Assembly: GCA_001630475.1 (NCBI GenBank) | Contig: KV419403.1 | Coordinates: 371,387 to 435,386, forward strand | Reading direction: 5' to 3' | Length of the DNA: 64,000 nt | Origin: Sistotremastrum niveocremeum HHB9708 | Lineage: Eukaryota > Basidiomycota > Agaricomycetes > Sistotremastrales > Sistotremastraceae | Shown here: positions 49,147-61,254 of the stretch, in pieces | How positions within the stretch are numbered: the stretch's first letter is position 1 | How the letters are laid out: every line of letters begins with the position of its first letter | Notes under the pieces: model-generated | The model's input: only the letters and a program-made list of their open reading frames with translations | Told to the model about the DNA's origin: nothing | The model's database searches: none | Position numbers and translations under genes: made by a program

Positions 49147-49960
49147 GCGGCCTGACAAACTCCTGACAACAAAACTTTTCGGAATAATCCGAGTTCCGAA
49201 GGCGCCGATTTCTTGTACGCCGCGCGCCAAGGGGCATGCATCGGCAAATGCCGAGACACAGGGTGGTCAGGGTCAGGGTTCCGGAGGGCCTTAAATATTT
49301 TTTTCGACATACTTTTTATATTAATCCACAGACCACATGAGGTTATATGCGACTCTAATGTATGTCTATAATGACTCTATGCTTGTCAAAAAGAGCTTTA
49401 AGAGCGACTGGTGGTTGCCGAGGCCAGCTGCCTCTGGTGGTGGTCACTTTGTCACGCGATGTCACGCCTGGGAGTCACAGTCACGGGGATGTCACTGCTT
49501 GTGACCCACACTCACGCTCTATAGGGAAAACACAACGCTGATGTTTCTTGACGATGAATACAGGTCCGAAAGCCTGCTGAGGCCCGTGGAAAATATTTTG
49601 AGGCCCTAAATTAATATATTTATTATTTTTCGGAGTTTAAACTTCAGGGTTCAGGTTCCAGGAGGCCTTATAGAAATTTTCCGACGTCATATCATAATTT
49701 TTTTTCCTGCATGCCCCTTGCCGCGCGCCGGGCCCAGGACAAAAACCGGAGGCAATGCTGTGGGAAAAAAAGGGGGTCGAATTGAACTTGAAGTCGAAGC
49801 TCAGGCTGTGGATCGTTCCTGAGGCCCGAGAGTCAGCGGGCAGCCTGCCAATGAATCAGTGACTCAGTGGTTCAACTCGAACTGAAGCGATATCGATTTC
49901 CAACACACATCCGAGTCAACCTCACTAAGCACCCTCAGGCTGATCAACTCGTTACAACCG
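49147..49960 (+). repeat. duplicated intergenic unit, copy 2, split by an insertion
   Basis: Matches 46230-46565 on both sides of the 493-bp miniature element. Copy 1 has no such element, which dates the insertion after the duplication. Confidence 0.7.
49228..49720. mobile_element. hAT-like miniature element (MITE), 493 bp
   Basis: Ends with CAAGGGGCATGCA (49228-49240) and its exact reverse complement TGCATGCCCCTTG (49708-49720). The 8-bp direct repeat CCGCGCGC flanks it at 49220-49227 and 49721-49728. Eight-base duplications and CA-GGGG-type ends are hallmarks of hAT elements. There is no transposase inside; the interior holds GTCACG-rich and AT-rich parts. Confidence 0.82.
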
Positions 49961-50412
49961 ACCATCTAGGTAAACAGATATAGACGGTATTTCGCAATTG
50001 CTATTTCGTTTTGGCTGGGGCATAACTATGTTCGAAGTAGGGCGTTTCTGCTTTCGTATTCCTTTCGGATATTCAAATTTCTGGGAATTTACTATTTTCT
50101 ACCCGATCTTTTTGTCCTAATCGGCTAGGTAGAGCCCGCCGGCTGTCCTACCGCCTTTCAGGAAACGGATCTGGCTAGCATTCCTCGAAAGCAAGATCCT
50201 CAAGATCCCAACTTGGATTCTTAGATATCGCGAATCAATACGGTGGTGATCTTTTCCTCAACAATATGGAAAATGGATCATCGGTTCTTGGAAATATAAC
50301 CCACAGTCAGCCAGGCAGGTGTTCGCTCCCAAACTTTGCTGTATATCTGTATTGTTACAAGCCTTACTATCACATTACATGGAAGTGGTGCCTCATGCGG
50401 TGCGAGGACCGC

Positions 50413-50996
50413 TTACTGAGCATTTGCAGGCTGCTTTGCAGCTTCTTTCGCCTGCTGCTCCGCCATTTCCTTGAAGAACTTGGCGGCGTATGCCGAGTCC
50501 ATGAATTCATTGATAATCTTGATCTTTGGCTCCGTAGCATCCTCCGTGAAGAAATACGTGAACATATATTCGTTGGTGTTTGGCAACCCGAACTTCGTTC
50601 GACCATCTACGGCGATCTATAGTGTTCAAATTCGAGAGTCAGTACTTTGGAGAGACCAAGGGTAGCATGCACTGTACGTGAAGTATAACCTTGTTGTCTC
50701 CCTCAGTCACATCCAAGATATCGAGCTGCATTTGAGATTAGAGACGATATGGTCATGTCTGCACCAAGCGGACTCACATCAAAACGTTCGAATGCTAGCA
50801 ACGCACTTGTGATACGGGCGCCCCATTCCGCTTTATCTGAAACAGGCCAACCCATTGACTTTGGGAAATAATAATGTTGGTAGCTGTCGTCGAGGAGCGC
50901 AATAATGCCGGCTGCGTCCAGCTTGCTGAACGCATCGACATATTTCAGTACGACGGATAGTTGAGCTGAAGGATTCGCGGGTGGTGTGTAGGGCAT
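50413..50996 (-). CDS. NTF2/SnoaL-like small protein
   Basis: A 152-residue protein with the NTF2-like (SnoaL) cone fold pattern; exons 50996-50778, 50725-50690 and 50616-50413, all in phase. The start MPYTPPANPSAQLSVVLKYVDAF matches a family common in mushrooms. The pattern of an N-terminal helix pair with LDAAGIIALLDDSYQHYYFP, then beta strands (VDGRTKFGLPNTNEYMFTYFF) and a C-terminal helix fits. Such proteins may be small isomerases, hydrolases or simple binding proteins; here the role is unknown. It lies within the ligase array, which raises the chance that it acts on the same metabolite (inference). Confidence 0.85.
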
Positions 50997-52065
50997 GACG
51001 GCTGATGGAGTCGCACGACTGGCACATATGAAAGGGTACGTCGCTATATAAGCATCCTATAATGCGGTCCGAATCAGCGCGCAAAAATTGGTGGCCTACA
51101 TCAGGAAACACCCCCCTGACGCTTGGAAGCGCTTTATAGCGCTGTGTATGAACTAGGGTACACGGGGTGGCTTTCCTGACGTAGCGCTCAACCTGAAATG
51201 AGCGAGAAGCTGTTTCAAAGTGTTTAGTATTTGTGAATGTGAGTTTAGTAGGATTTTAGATTTCCGAGTGAGGACAGAAAACGCGTAAAGGACAGGGGGT
51301 AGTTCAAAATCTCAGTGTGCGCGAGAACATCGGATCCGCACCGTGCGACGAATCGGAACGACTCGGAGGGTCGCAATACCATTTTCTGCATCAGCGATCC
51401 AGGATAGCGTTGACTAGCTAATCTTAGAAAGGTCCAGACTCTGCGGCCTTCCATAGCCGCCCAAAAAGTCTCGTTCCTAGATCCACTAGCGACGGTCGCG
51501 CGTTCTTGTTGTCTACATGCGTGTCGACAGAAAATCAACAAGCGCAAACAGTCTAGAGTGGTCGACCGTCCATAGACATATGCATGCATAGATGGTCATA
51601 GAAGACCCTGATCAGCTGATGTAGAGGACGATTGATGTAAAATCAAATCGAGGTCGAGGCAGAGTCCATCCTCCGTATCGGCTCTCTGCTCGTGGTGGTC
51701 AGATTCCGAGTCGCAGTGATCGTACGATAATGTTTACTGACAAACTTGGCAGCTAATTAGCTGCTAACTCTCTGGATGGCTCTATATCAGCGACATCTTA
51801 ACGTCTATTAGCGCTAATAATGCTAACTTGTACCTTTTTAGCATATTTCTAGCATTATCAGCACAAGATGACAGCTGGGAAGCCCTCGGCTCTCTGGATC
51901 AAGGAGGGTCGGATGAAAAAGACATCAAGAGCTGGAAACCGGTTGTATCGATCTCCCCCAGGGTTCAAATGTCATCATATCGCAAGGAGACTAGAATATA
52001 TGACAGGCTTCAATAATTGGGCTGCAAACCGGACAAGGCATGGATGCGAAGATCGGAGACGAGCA
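50997..52065. other. intergenic between NTF2-like gene and ligase 5
   Basis: NTF2-like promoter and 3' flank of ligase 5. Short AGCTAATTAGCTGCTAA-like inverted repeats occur around 51750-51830. The minus-strand frame 51245-51589 is unlike known proteins. Confidence 0.4.
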
Positions 52066-54120
52066 CTACAATCTTGAGACTGGTTTCTCGACTAAGCTTC
52101 CCTTAGAAGCTCGGTCTCGCAAAATCTGCCTCAAAATCTTGCCCGATGCACTCTTCGGAACAACATCAACGAATTCCACACCTCCTGTGAGTCGTTTATA
52201 GCTCGCAAGTCGACTTGCGACCCATGCCTCAAGCGAAGCTGCAGTCACTTCCGGACTAGCTTTCACTACGTACGCTCTTGGATGCTCTCCGCCATATTTA
52301 TATCTTTTCAAGAGATCAGTCCTGGTTACGATAAGACGAAGGCCGAGCTCACCGAGGGACACCGATGACTGCGGCGTCTGCAACTCCCGGATTGAGAAGC
52401 AAAGTTGCTTCAAGTTCCGCGGGTGCTACTTGGAAGCCTTTGACCTTTCAGATTGCTATTCAGAAACGTGGAGGTGCTCGCGTGGAATAATATTCGTATG
52501 CCAACCTTGATCATTTCCTAGGTATTTTTAAGCTACACATGACGGAGAACGCGGTGGAAAGCTTACCTTCTTCCGATCCATGATATAAAACATGCCGCGA
52601 TGATCGACCCTGCCAATGTCCCCCGTCTTCAGCCATCCATCAGGAGTGATCGTCTCTCGTGTTGCCTTCTCATTCTTCCAATATCCCTTGAAAACGAACG
52701 GAGCTCTTATCCAAATCTCGCCTTGCTCTCCATCTTTCACCTCCTTCTCATTGTCGTCAACAATCATAGCTTCAGCTCCAGAGATCAATGTCCCAACGGA
52801 AAGCCTCTTCGTCTCTTCGTCCCAATCGCCATAGTCAAAACCGGTGGCCACACCCGTCACTTCACTCATGCCCCATGCTTGAGCGACTTTCACGTTCCTT
52901 GCACCATCTGGGTCCACCACGTTCTCTACTGCTAAGGCAACTTCTGTACCCAGCGGGGCAGCACCAGAGACGATGGTTCTGAGTGAGCTCAAATCGTATT
53001 TTTTCACCAAAGGCGATTTGGCGAGGAGAACAGCGACGGGAGGGACGACGACGAGATCGGTGATCCGGAACTTTTGGATAGCATCGAGAAAGATGGGGAA
53101 CGTGAATTGCTCGACGATGTAAGTCAGATGTCCCTGGCGAGGATTGTTGATGACGAATCCAAGCATGCCAGCTAAAGTAGGATTATTCTCCCTTAGTCAC
53201 TTCAAAACTAATTATGCATATACATACCTACGTGGAAGAAGGGCATGTAGCCAAGGAAAACCTTGGGGGTATCCTCTTTCGGTGCAGTCAATTTCTTGAT
53301 AGGCGGATGATAGTGACTCGAGATGAATGACGCGCTTTGAGTGACAAAATTCCAATGCGTGATTTCGCAGCCTTTTGAGAGTCCTGTAGTGCCAGAACTG
53401 TATACCAAGGCGGCGATGCTATGCCTAAGTCAGCACGAGTGAAGTAGAAGAATGCAATCTCAGATACTTACGTCGATACGACTTCTCGAAACGTTGTCAG
53501 TCTAGGCCAATCACGCCCTTCATATTGAAGCAGCTCCTCTATCTCTCGGACTCCCCCGCCGGAACCATCGATGAGAAATATACGATCTCGTGGAATGCCC
53601 AATCTGGCAGCACACGTCAAGACGAGTGCTAAAGTGACAGTCGACGCAAAAACGACTGTGGCACCGGAGTCTCGCAGTTGGTGCAACAGCTCTAAGTTTT
53701 TGTTCAGGTATAGTCCAGCTTCTGAGAATGCAACCGCTTACCAGACTCGCCGTAAGTGGCATTGCAGCCCGTGAAGATAGCTCCTGCGCATATCGTCCCA
53801 TATACGACAACGGGATACAGGAGGTGATTTGGGGAAGCACAGAGTATCACATCGCCTGGCTTCACTCCGACCAACTCCCGCAATCCATGCCCAAGCTTCA
53901 TGGACATCTCGCGCAGTCCATGACCCGTTAGGTACCTCTTTGGATTCGAAGTACTAATGAACAGAGGCTTTGCTCGATCATATTGATACGTATCATCATC
54001 TGAGATATCGCACGTAAGTCGGTGATGAATAAATGGGTATCAGAGCATTTTACCGAAGATCCAAGTTAAGAGATCGATCGTCGGGACATTGAGACTGGGT
54101 CGAAGAGATTGAATCGGCAT
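52066..54120 (-). CDS. 4-coumarate/acyl-CoA ligase-like enzyme 5
   Basis: Canonical member: MPIQSLRPSLNVPTIDLLTW start, P-loop YSSGTTGLSKGC, LGYMPFFHVGM, AQAWGMSEVTGVATGFDYGDWD, GWLKTGDIGRVDHRG, DRKK hinge, VKGFQVAPAELEA, and PKSASGKILRQ with the catalytic lysine. It ends SRL, a strong PTS1 tail. No break seen across the exon segments. Together with ligase 2 it is the most conserved copy, so it is a good candidate for the ancestral activity. Confidence 0.92.
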
Positions 54121-54998
54121 CGACGATCAAAAACGCTGACGACGAAGAACTCAGGTCGAAGGGCCGTGTCGTTTGGTGCGCATATGTATGCATCCCATCA
54201 ATTGGCATGCTCGAATGAGTGCGTTCCGTGGTGATAAGAACCGAGCTGTCTTCTCAATGAAGTTCAAATGTTCAATCCTTCCCAGGCTGGGATGAGGGTG
54301 AAACGCTGGCTGATACGGGTGGGAGATCATGAAGGCAAAGCGCAAGCAGTCTTCCTAAGCGAGAAATCGACAGTACACTGACTCTACGCCAGGACATTAA
54401 GGTGAGCAGTCGAGCTTCTGGTATTATCGAGGTCGTCGTCTGCGTCAGTGAGCAAGCGGTATCGGAAACCGGACCCCTCGACTCACTCCCAGCCTCCATT
54501 CCAGCTCATCGAATTTGCACTCAACAGAACCCGAATCAAGATATGCCTGCACATGTTGATCTCGAGATTCAATTAAAGGAGCTGACAGGACAATGCACTA
54601 CATTCGATGGCTCGGAACAGGTTTCGTCGATCTCCCACTGGTCATGCTCCCTTTCTGACGACACCCATCTATAGCCAATGATTTTATGTTCTGTTTCTCT
54701 CTTCGCATGTGCAAGGACATCAAAGAAGCCTATGTCGTTGACGCAAACGGTGGTCACGCCACGCGTCAGGGGGCCAGGTCGACCAAGAAGCCTTGACGGC
54801 GTCTGCGGTAGAACGGATCTGATGTGATGTGAGGAGATATTTCAGTTCTTATCATATATGAGATCTTGCGGAAGGCGTATCTTTTATTTCACCCTTGAAG
54901 TAGTTCAGGCATCTGACTGGCAGCTCATCCAGTCGTTTTCACGGTCCCTTCGGACTCAAATATCGAACTGCGATTTACTGCTCAAAACTTGCACGCGA
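54121..54998. other. intergenic between divergent ligase 5 and desaturase
   Basis: Shared promoter region. No gene recognised; overlapping frames at 54402-54674 and 54569-54757 look like chance. Confidence 0.4.
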
Positions 54999-56401
54999 AT
55001 GCAGCGGTACGACATCCTCTTTGATTGGCCGAGACAACTCCATTTACCGGACATGGTTTCAAGAATGTTTGAAAATACAGTCGTGATCCCGTCGTACTGC
55101 TTCGAGCGGCGAGCTGTGAGGTCACTCCTCACTCTCAACTGCTACATTGTACTGTTTGTTAGTGGGTGGTGGGTCAATAACCTCTTTCTGACACGCTGTC
55201 TACTTACAGCAGCACTTTGATCATAGCTACGCCGCTATATGCATAGAGACTGCTTGTCGCCAAGACGCGGTCGTTGAATATTTATCGGATCCAGGAGTTT
55301 TCATTCTTCAATATCTCTGTTGGGCATCATAGTACGTTGTAAAGAATCTCAAAGCTGCTTGTCTGAACTATATATAGCTGGTATCTTCAGAGCTTGGTCT
55401 TCTGCGGATTCTGGGCACTTGGTCATCAATGCCTCCACAACACGTTCTCTTCCTCTCAGCGTGTGGACGATGTGATCGGCCTCATCCTTTCGACCTTCTT
55501 GGGGACACCATACTATCCTACACATATCCCTTCCGCGTTGTGTCTGGATGAGCAAGGGCATGCCGTTAAACCAGGATCGTTCGTTATTGCACCATCTCCT
55601 ATGTAGCTCCGGCCAACTAATCATGTCATACAGACTCGAACAAAACCTTCAGCATCTGGAACATTGCGATGATGCTACCGAATATTTACTCGGTCGAGTC
55701 ATATTCCAGCAGTTATCGGCGTACAATATCTTGCCATCTGGCCTCAAACTTGATTCAGACAAGTCGGGTCCGTTCAGACGCTACTTTCTTCGTGAGTTGC
55801 CATTGTCATAAGCTACGCTTAGCACCTTGATCTATTCCTCGTTTATAGGATCTCCGCGGGCTGTGAAGCCGCGCTACAATCTCGTAGTCTTTTCCGACCT
55901 TGGTCTTCTTGTATTCGGGAGTATGCTGGTCTACCTCTCGAACACATACGGCATTATGGATGTTATGAACTATTAGTACGTGCTCCGATCTATCTTAGAA
56001 TCCCCGAATGTGCTTCTTATCAGATATGTTTCAGCGGTATTCCTTGGATCGGATACAATTATCGGCTCATAGTTCTCACCGACCTTCGATACTCGCATAC
56101 GTCGCCGGATGATTTCGCTCCCGAGGCAAGGTCTCGAAATGTGATGGGCGAGGGGTTTACCAAACTCGACTCAGCCCACTGTCACATCGTCCACCATCTC
56201 TTTCCCCACATTCCTTGGTATAACTTGGAGGAAGCAATGCAACATCTCAGGGATGCCATCGACAGGATGCAGGTTGATTCTAACGAATCAACATCCGGAT
56301 TGGCATCTCCTGCATCGACGTTATCTCGATGGGCTGACGACGACGGAGAACTGATCTTCTATCGGAACTCCCATTTAGCGCTCAAGCGTGCTGAGTCCTG
56401 A
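54999..56401 (+). CDS. Delta12-type fatty acid desaturase relative with altered histidine boxes
   Basis: Membrane di-iron desaturase family, normally adding a double bond to C18 acyl chains. The frame starts MQRYDILFDWPRQLHLPDM; VVIPSYCFERRAVRSL is the conserved entry segment. Box 1 reads GHQCLH (HxxxH kept, usual HECGH changed). Box 2, normally SHxxHH, appears only as RSLLHH, with the first histidine missing in the splicing I favour. The QHTHP region reads RYSHTSP. Box 3 HCHIVHHLFPHIPWY (HxxHH) is intact. FSDLGLLVFGSMLVYLS is a membrane helix. Exons near 54999-55146, 55202-55330, 55381-~55530, ~55568-55790, 55850-55978 and ~56028-56401. Either a paralogue with a new reaction (acetylenase or hydroxylase types share this fold) or a gene losing function. 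Confidence 0.65.
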
Positions 56402-56577
56402 AGGCCTGAAGAGAACCCGACCAGACATGGAGTAATGGTGGCTCATTAATGCGACCATTCTCGCTTCGTTATGTGATTGGATAATGGATTCGAGGGGCGA
56501 AACAATGCTTGACAGCGGACAGACGTACACGACCTCGAATATTCTGTCACCTACATGACACGGGAATAGACAATCCT

Positions 56578-58628
56578 TTACAATCTTGCGACGCTCTTGG
56601 ATGCTCTGGGACTGCTCTTCAAAGCTCGCTCCCTCAGAATTCTCCTCAAAATCTTCCCTGAAGCGCTCTTCGGGATCTCATCAACGAATTCGACTCCGCC
56701 AGTCAGACGTTTGTAAGGACTGAGACGATCCGCGATCCACGCCTCAACCGAAGCTGCCGTAACGTTTGGTCGAGCCCTTACAACGTACGCCTTGGGTTCT
56801 TCGCCACCATCAGTAACACTATCGGCAATGAGTAAGTTTCATGAAATAGGGCAATAGCTTTGCATACCGAGGGACACCAATGACTGCAGCATCTGCAACG
56901 TCTGGATTGAGGAGAAGCGCTGCCTCGAGCTCCGCGGGTGCTACTTGGAAACCTTTGACCTGACAAGTTGTTCAGCTACCGCTCATTATACGCCCAGCGA
57001 TGACGGACTTTGATCAATTCCTGAAGACAATGAGCTCTAACGATATCCGAATTGATCATAGGATCTTACCTTCTTGCGCTCAACAATGTAGAACATGCCC
57101 CGATCGTCGATCCTCGCAATATCACCAGTCTTCGTCCACCCCTCAGGCGTAATCGTATTCCTAGTAGCTTTCTCGTTCCTCCAATATCCCTTAAACACAA
57201 ACGGTCCACGCAACCACAATTCGCCCGCCTCTCCCTCCTTCACCTCCCTCGCATCATCATCCACAATCATCGCCTCCAAACCAGCTGCCAAATGTCCAAC
57301 AGCAAGCCTTCCAGTCCGCTCATCCCAATCACCACGATCGAATATCGTGCCTCCACAAGTGACCTCGCTCATACCCCATCCTTGATGCAATTTGACGTTC
57401 TTTGCTCCGCTCGATTCGAGGACCTTCTCAACTGCCAAAGCGAGCTCTGTTCCTAGCGGGGCTGCACCGCATAGGATATTGGATAGGGAGGAGATATTGT
57501 AGTCTTTGACGATAGGTGACTTTGCGAGGAGGACTGCAACCGGAGGGGCCATGACGAGATCGGTGATACGATGTCGGTCAATGGCTTGGAGAATGCCAGG
57601 AAATGTGAATTGTTCAACGATATAAGTCAGACGCCCCATGCGAGCGTTGTTCATAACGAAGTAAGTCAAGCCAACTTGAAGTAAGTGTCAGAAATCGACT
57701 GCCAATTAAGAGGGTACAGAGATTGCATGCTTACAGGCATGGAAGAATGGCAGGAATGCGAGATAAATAGGCTCAGGGAATTTCCTGTTCGGATATCTCC
57801 TTTCTGCGGAGACCTTGTCCAGGATCGAAATGGTAGATACGCTGTGTGTGACCAAGTTCCAATGCGTGATCTCACAGCCTTTGGATAATCCGGTTGTACC
57901 AGAACTATATAGCAAGACTGCCGTTCTGAGCAAATGTGAGCGCCTAGTCAATAAACTGAGATTAGAATGGCAACGTACGTAGAAGAAAGCTTTTGATAGT
58001 CCGTTATTTTCTGCCAGTCTTGACCTTGATTCCTGAGTAGATCCTGAATACCACGTACACCATCCTTCGGCCCGTCCAGTAAGAAGATGTGCTCTTTTGT
58101 AATATTTAACTTTGCAGTGCATGCCAGGACGACAGGCAAAGTTACGGCCGACGCAAAGATCACTCTTGCGCCTGAATCTCTCAGTTGATGTAGCAGCTCT
58201 GGCGCGTATGTGAGAAGGAGCGCTAGTCCTGAAGTGAGGGTACTCACCAAATTCCGTGTAGGTCGGGTTAGAACCTGTAAAGATGGCGCCCGCACAAATG
58301 CTTCCCAAAACAGCAGCAGGATACAGGAGATGGTTTGGAGAGGCACAGAGCACTACCTCGCCTGCCTTTACTCCTGCCAGTTCTCGAAGACCTCGTCCTA
58401 TCTTCCTTGTGAGGTATAGTAACTGATTTCCTGTGATGTGCTGCGTTGGGTCCGTGACGCTGATGTAGAGGGGCTCTTCGCGGTCGTACGTATACGTATT
58501 GTCATCTAGACATGTTATCTATTAGCTGCCTAAAGTAAAATGTATGCAAAAGGGAGCTCACTGAAGATCCATGACAGGATGTCGATTGCAGGAAAGCTAG
58601 GTGTCGGACGAGGCGAGTTAATGGGCAT
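56578..58628 (-). CDS. 4-coumarate/acyl-CoA ligase-like enzyme 6
   Basis: Starts MPINSPRPTPSFPAIDILSW. P-loop YSSGTTGLSKGC, LAFLPFFHA, HQGWGMSEVTCGGTIFDRGDWD, GWTKTGDIARIDDRG, hinge ERKK, and PKSASGKILRRILRE with catalytic lysine. Ends ARL, a PTS1-type tail. The stop is at 56578-56580, about 180 bp past the stop of the desaturase gene on the other strand, so the two converge. No interruption found. Confidence 0.9.
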
Positions 58629-61190
58629 TCTGAGCAGTTCAAGCTCGGTGTTGGAACAAGATGAAAATCCAGTAGAGGAGCTGTCTCGTGACGAGGGTAG
58701 TTATGCTATACGCTTAACAGAGTGAGACATCGCCGCCTAGCAAAAGGGGTAGCAGTGACTATAGGACCCCTGGGCCGTCTAGATTGAGCTTAGCAGTTGT
58801 ACAATTGTCGTGCCATGATCGTTCTGAACCTCAGGGGCGAAAATGAGGCAGGCGCCGATGTCTTGAACTGGTATCTGCCATGTTGGACGCCAAAGAATAA
58901 GCAGGTTTGATCTCTGTCTCTTTTCCTCTGCCACGATAAGTCGAGTTAATGGCCCAAGAAGTAGCGGGGCATTGGAGTGACGGTCACCGCAGATAAGCTC
59001 CGTATGGCCGTGAGAACCGACGGTTCGGCGGTTTCCGGGTGGACACTGTCACGTGAAAGAAGCCCTCGAAAGTCGTTCCAGTTGAACCGACTGCATCGGT
59101 GTGCACTCAAGGGGTTTTCAGAACCTTAAATCCGTACCCTGGGCCAGGGTGTGTGTGTGGGTCTCGGGCCCTTCCACACGTAAGTGCCCACCCATAATTA
59201 AATATTTATATTAATTTTTCAATAATTATATACAAGTTCCGGAGTGCTCCAGTATATATTGGAAGCCTCAAAAATGTGTTTGGGCCTCTGCAACAGCTAA
59301 AAATCATACAATATAGCAGTATCTAGGGTCTGAGGCTTGTATATGACTAAAAAAATCAATATATTAATTGATTTTATATATACATTGGTGTAAACTACTC
59401 ATAGAAATATCCTCTGTATAACCTCCTGGGTCTTTGATAACTGGGTGTACGCAAGCTGAGTTCAAAACCACAGCTGAAAAAGGATCCCCGGGTGTCGGAA
59501 ATATCCCGGAAGCGTCCAAAAATGGAAATAATCTCGGAGATAACGGATTTAAGAGGTGTGTGTGTGTGTCTCGAGGCCTTCCCCGCGTAAGGTGACGTAC
59601 GTTCCGTGTTTGCGATTCCGAAAACCCCTTGTGTGCACTCCTTCTTCTCGGGGCCTCTGCTTTTCAATCTTCTCAGGAGTGGACGGCGGACACCTATCGG
59701 TATGGACGAATTCTGATTTTAGTTCAGATTCTTACGTCGTCATAGCCTGAGGAATCAGGATTAATCAGGACACGAGACTACTGTGTCGTCGGTATTGACC
59801 TGCAACAATGCTTGCTCTGATCGACAGACGGTTCTTCATCGGCCCGAATAAGCCTACATAGAGCTCTTCGTGCCACGAAACGTATCATGAAAAAAGATGA
59901 ATTCAAACGCGTCATCTCAACTATCTGGATGCTGAACTTGGGCTATGCTTTTCCAGATCGATGAATCTGAAAAATGCAGTACCATGGAGCGATTGAATAT
60001 CTGAGAGGCTATACACGGATCATAGACATCAGCTTCAACCCTTGACACCATTGCGCCGATAACTTCGATGAGGAGCACACAAGTCGCCAACGCCACACGA
60101 CAGGCGAGCTTGGTCGTGTATTGCACCTGTGTTGGCGTCTGTAATTTCTAAAACACGAAGCACGTCAAGGGTGGACTGGATCAGCCAATCATCATTGCCA
60201 GATATCTCGCGAGCTCCTGACTCTCTAGTGCGACGATCGGGTGTAACTTGCTGAAATTCTCCACGGCTGTAATCCCTCAGTTTATTTCATGGACATGCGT
60301 CATTATTCCTGCCAAGTATTCTGCACGATCAATCTATCGCACATCAAAGCTTGACGTATGGGGCCCCGTATGGGCGGTGACCGATGTGGTCCATATTCAT
60401 CCATAGCATGTGGTCTCTACAACTCTCTGATCAAATATTGGCATTTCTTCGATGCGATATGTTACTCTCCGGGCAGTCCTGACTCTCGAACCGGCACATA
60501 TCCCGCCACTTCATCAGTATTGGCTAATGCTTCATGGCCATGGAAAAAAATCCATACAAACATCAGAAAGGACAACCTATGATGCCGTTCCGCCACGTTC
60601 TCCATCTAATTCGGCTGCAAAATCGACGTCGGTATTCAATATCCTGAAAGAAGTGATAGAAGACCCGGCCATCTTGCTCCAGCTCCACTCTAGTTGAGTC
60701 GCTCTAGTACCGAACCATTTGATAGATATTTACTCTCATCATATTTGAAGCTTCGAAAGATTTCGACCGCGTTGGAGAGCTATGATTGGATTGCGAAAAT
60801 AGGTTGTGTTGTGAGTCGGGGGGCCGCGGCATATGCTTCGAGGCGGGTACACCTGATAGGAGGCAGTTGGAGCTTCGTGATTTATACTAACTCTGTCACG
60901 TTGATCAAGGAGGACGTAATTTTGCGGCCCCAATTAAACTCGAGGTGAGCGATCCGAGCGTCGAGCAGGTTGATGAAGGGGCTATTTCGGGGCCGAATCG
61001 TCACCTTCGTGGGCACCAATATTATCTTGGCTATGTGCTGCTCCGCTTCCTACCATTCAAAGAAGACAAACCAAAGTGTTGTAGCCCAAAATGATCGAAT
61101 AACCTTGATGCTCCAAACAACGCCCATATTAGCGCCCATCGCATCGTTTCGAACTCCGCGCTTCACCACTGCCGCTCGCGTCTACTTGTG
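58629..61190. other. long intergenic region with a miniature element and unassigned ORFs
   Basis: Upstream of ligase 6 lies a miniature element (59108-59631). A plus-strand frame 60452-60697 ends in a helical segment SVFNILKEVIEDPAILLQL but has no clear family. A minus-strand frame 60126-59917 begins with a signal-peptide-like MQYTTKLACRVALATCVLL; I could not extend it convincingly. Confidence 0.4.
59108..59631. mobile_element. hAT-like miniature element (MITE), 524 bp
   Basis: Inverted ends CAAGGGGTTTTC (59108-59119) and GAAAACCCCTTG (59620-59631), extended by imperfect matches. The 8-bp direct repeat TGTGCACT flanks it at 59100-59107 and 59632-59639. The first seven bases CAAGGGG equal those of the element at 49228, so both may be moved by one related transposase. 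Inside, GTGTGTGTGGGTCTCGGGCC at about 59150 and a variant near 59560 repeat. No coding sequence. Confidence 0.85.
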
Positions 61191-61197
61191 TATAAAT
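61191..61197 (+). promoter_or_regulatory. TATA box of the repeat-peptide precursor
   Basis: TATAAAT lies 64 bp before the ATG at 61255, in the usual position for a fungal TATA box. Confidence 0.6.
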
Positions 61198-61254
61198 ATT
61201 CGTCGATGTTCCTCTCGATGAAGTAGGATCCAATCCACTATCACTTGACATATC

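Larger units (their letters stand above)
48775..50412. other. intergenic between ligase 4 and the NTF2-like gene
   Basis: Holds the ligase 4 promoter, duplicated unit copy 2 (49147-49215 and 49780-49960) and the miniature element that splits it (49228-49720). A (GGT)n run lies at 49115-49127. No gene. Confidence 0.5.

Noticed and set aside
59917-60126. A second short secreted peptide precursor
   Set aside because: The leader looks like a signal peptide, but no KR site or coherent splicing could be found downstream.
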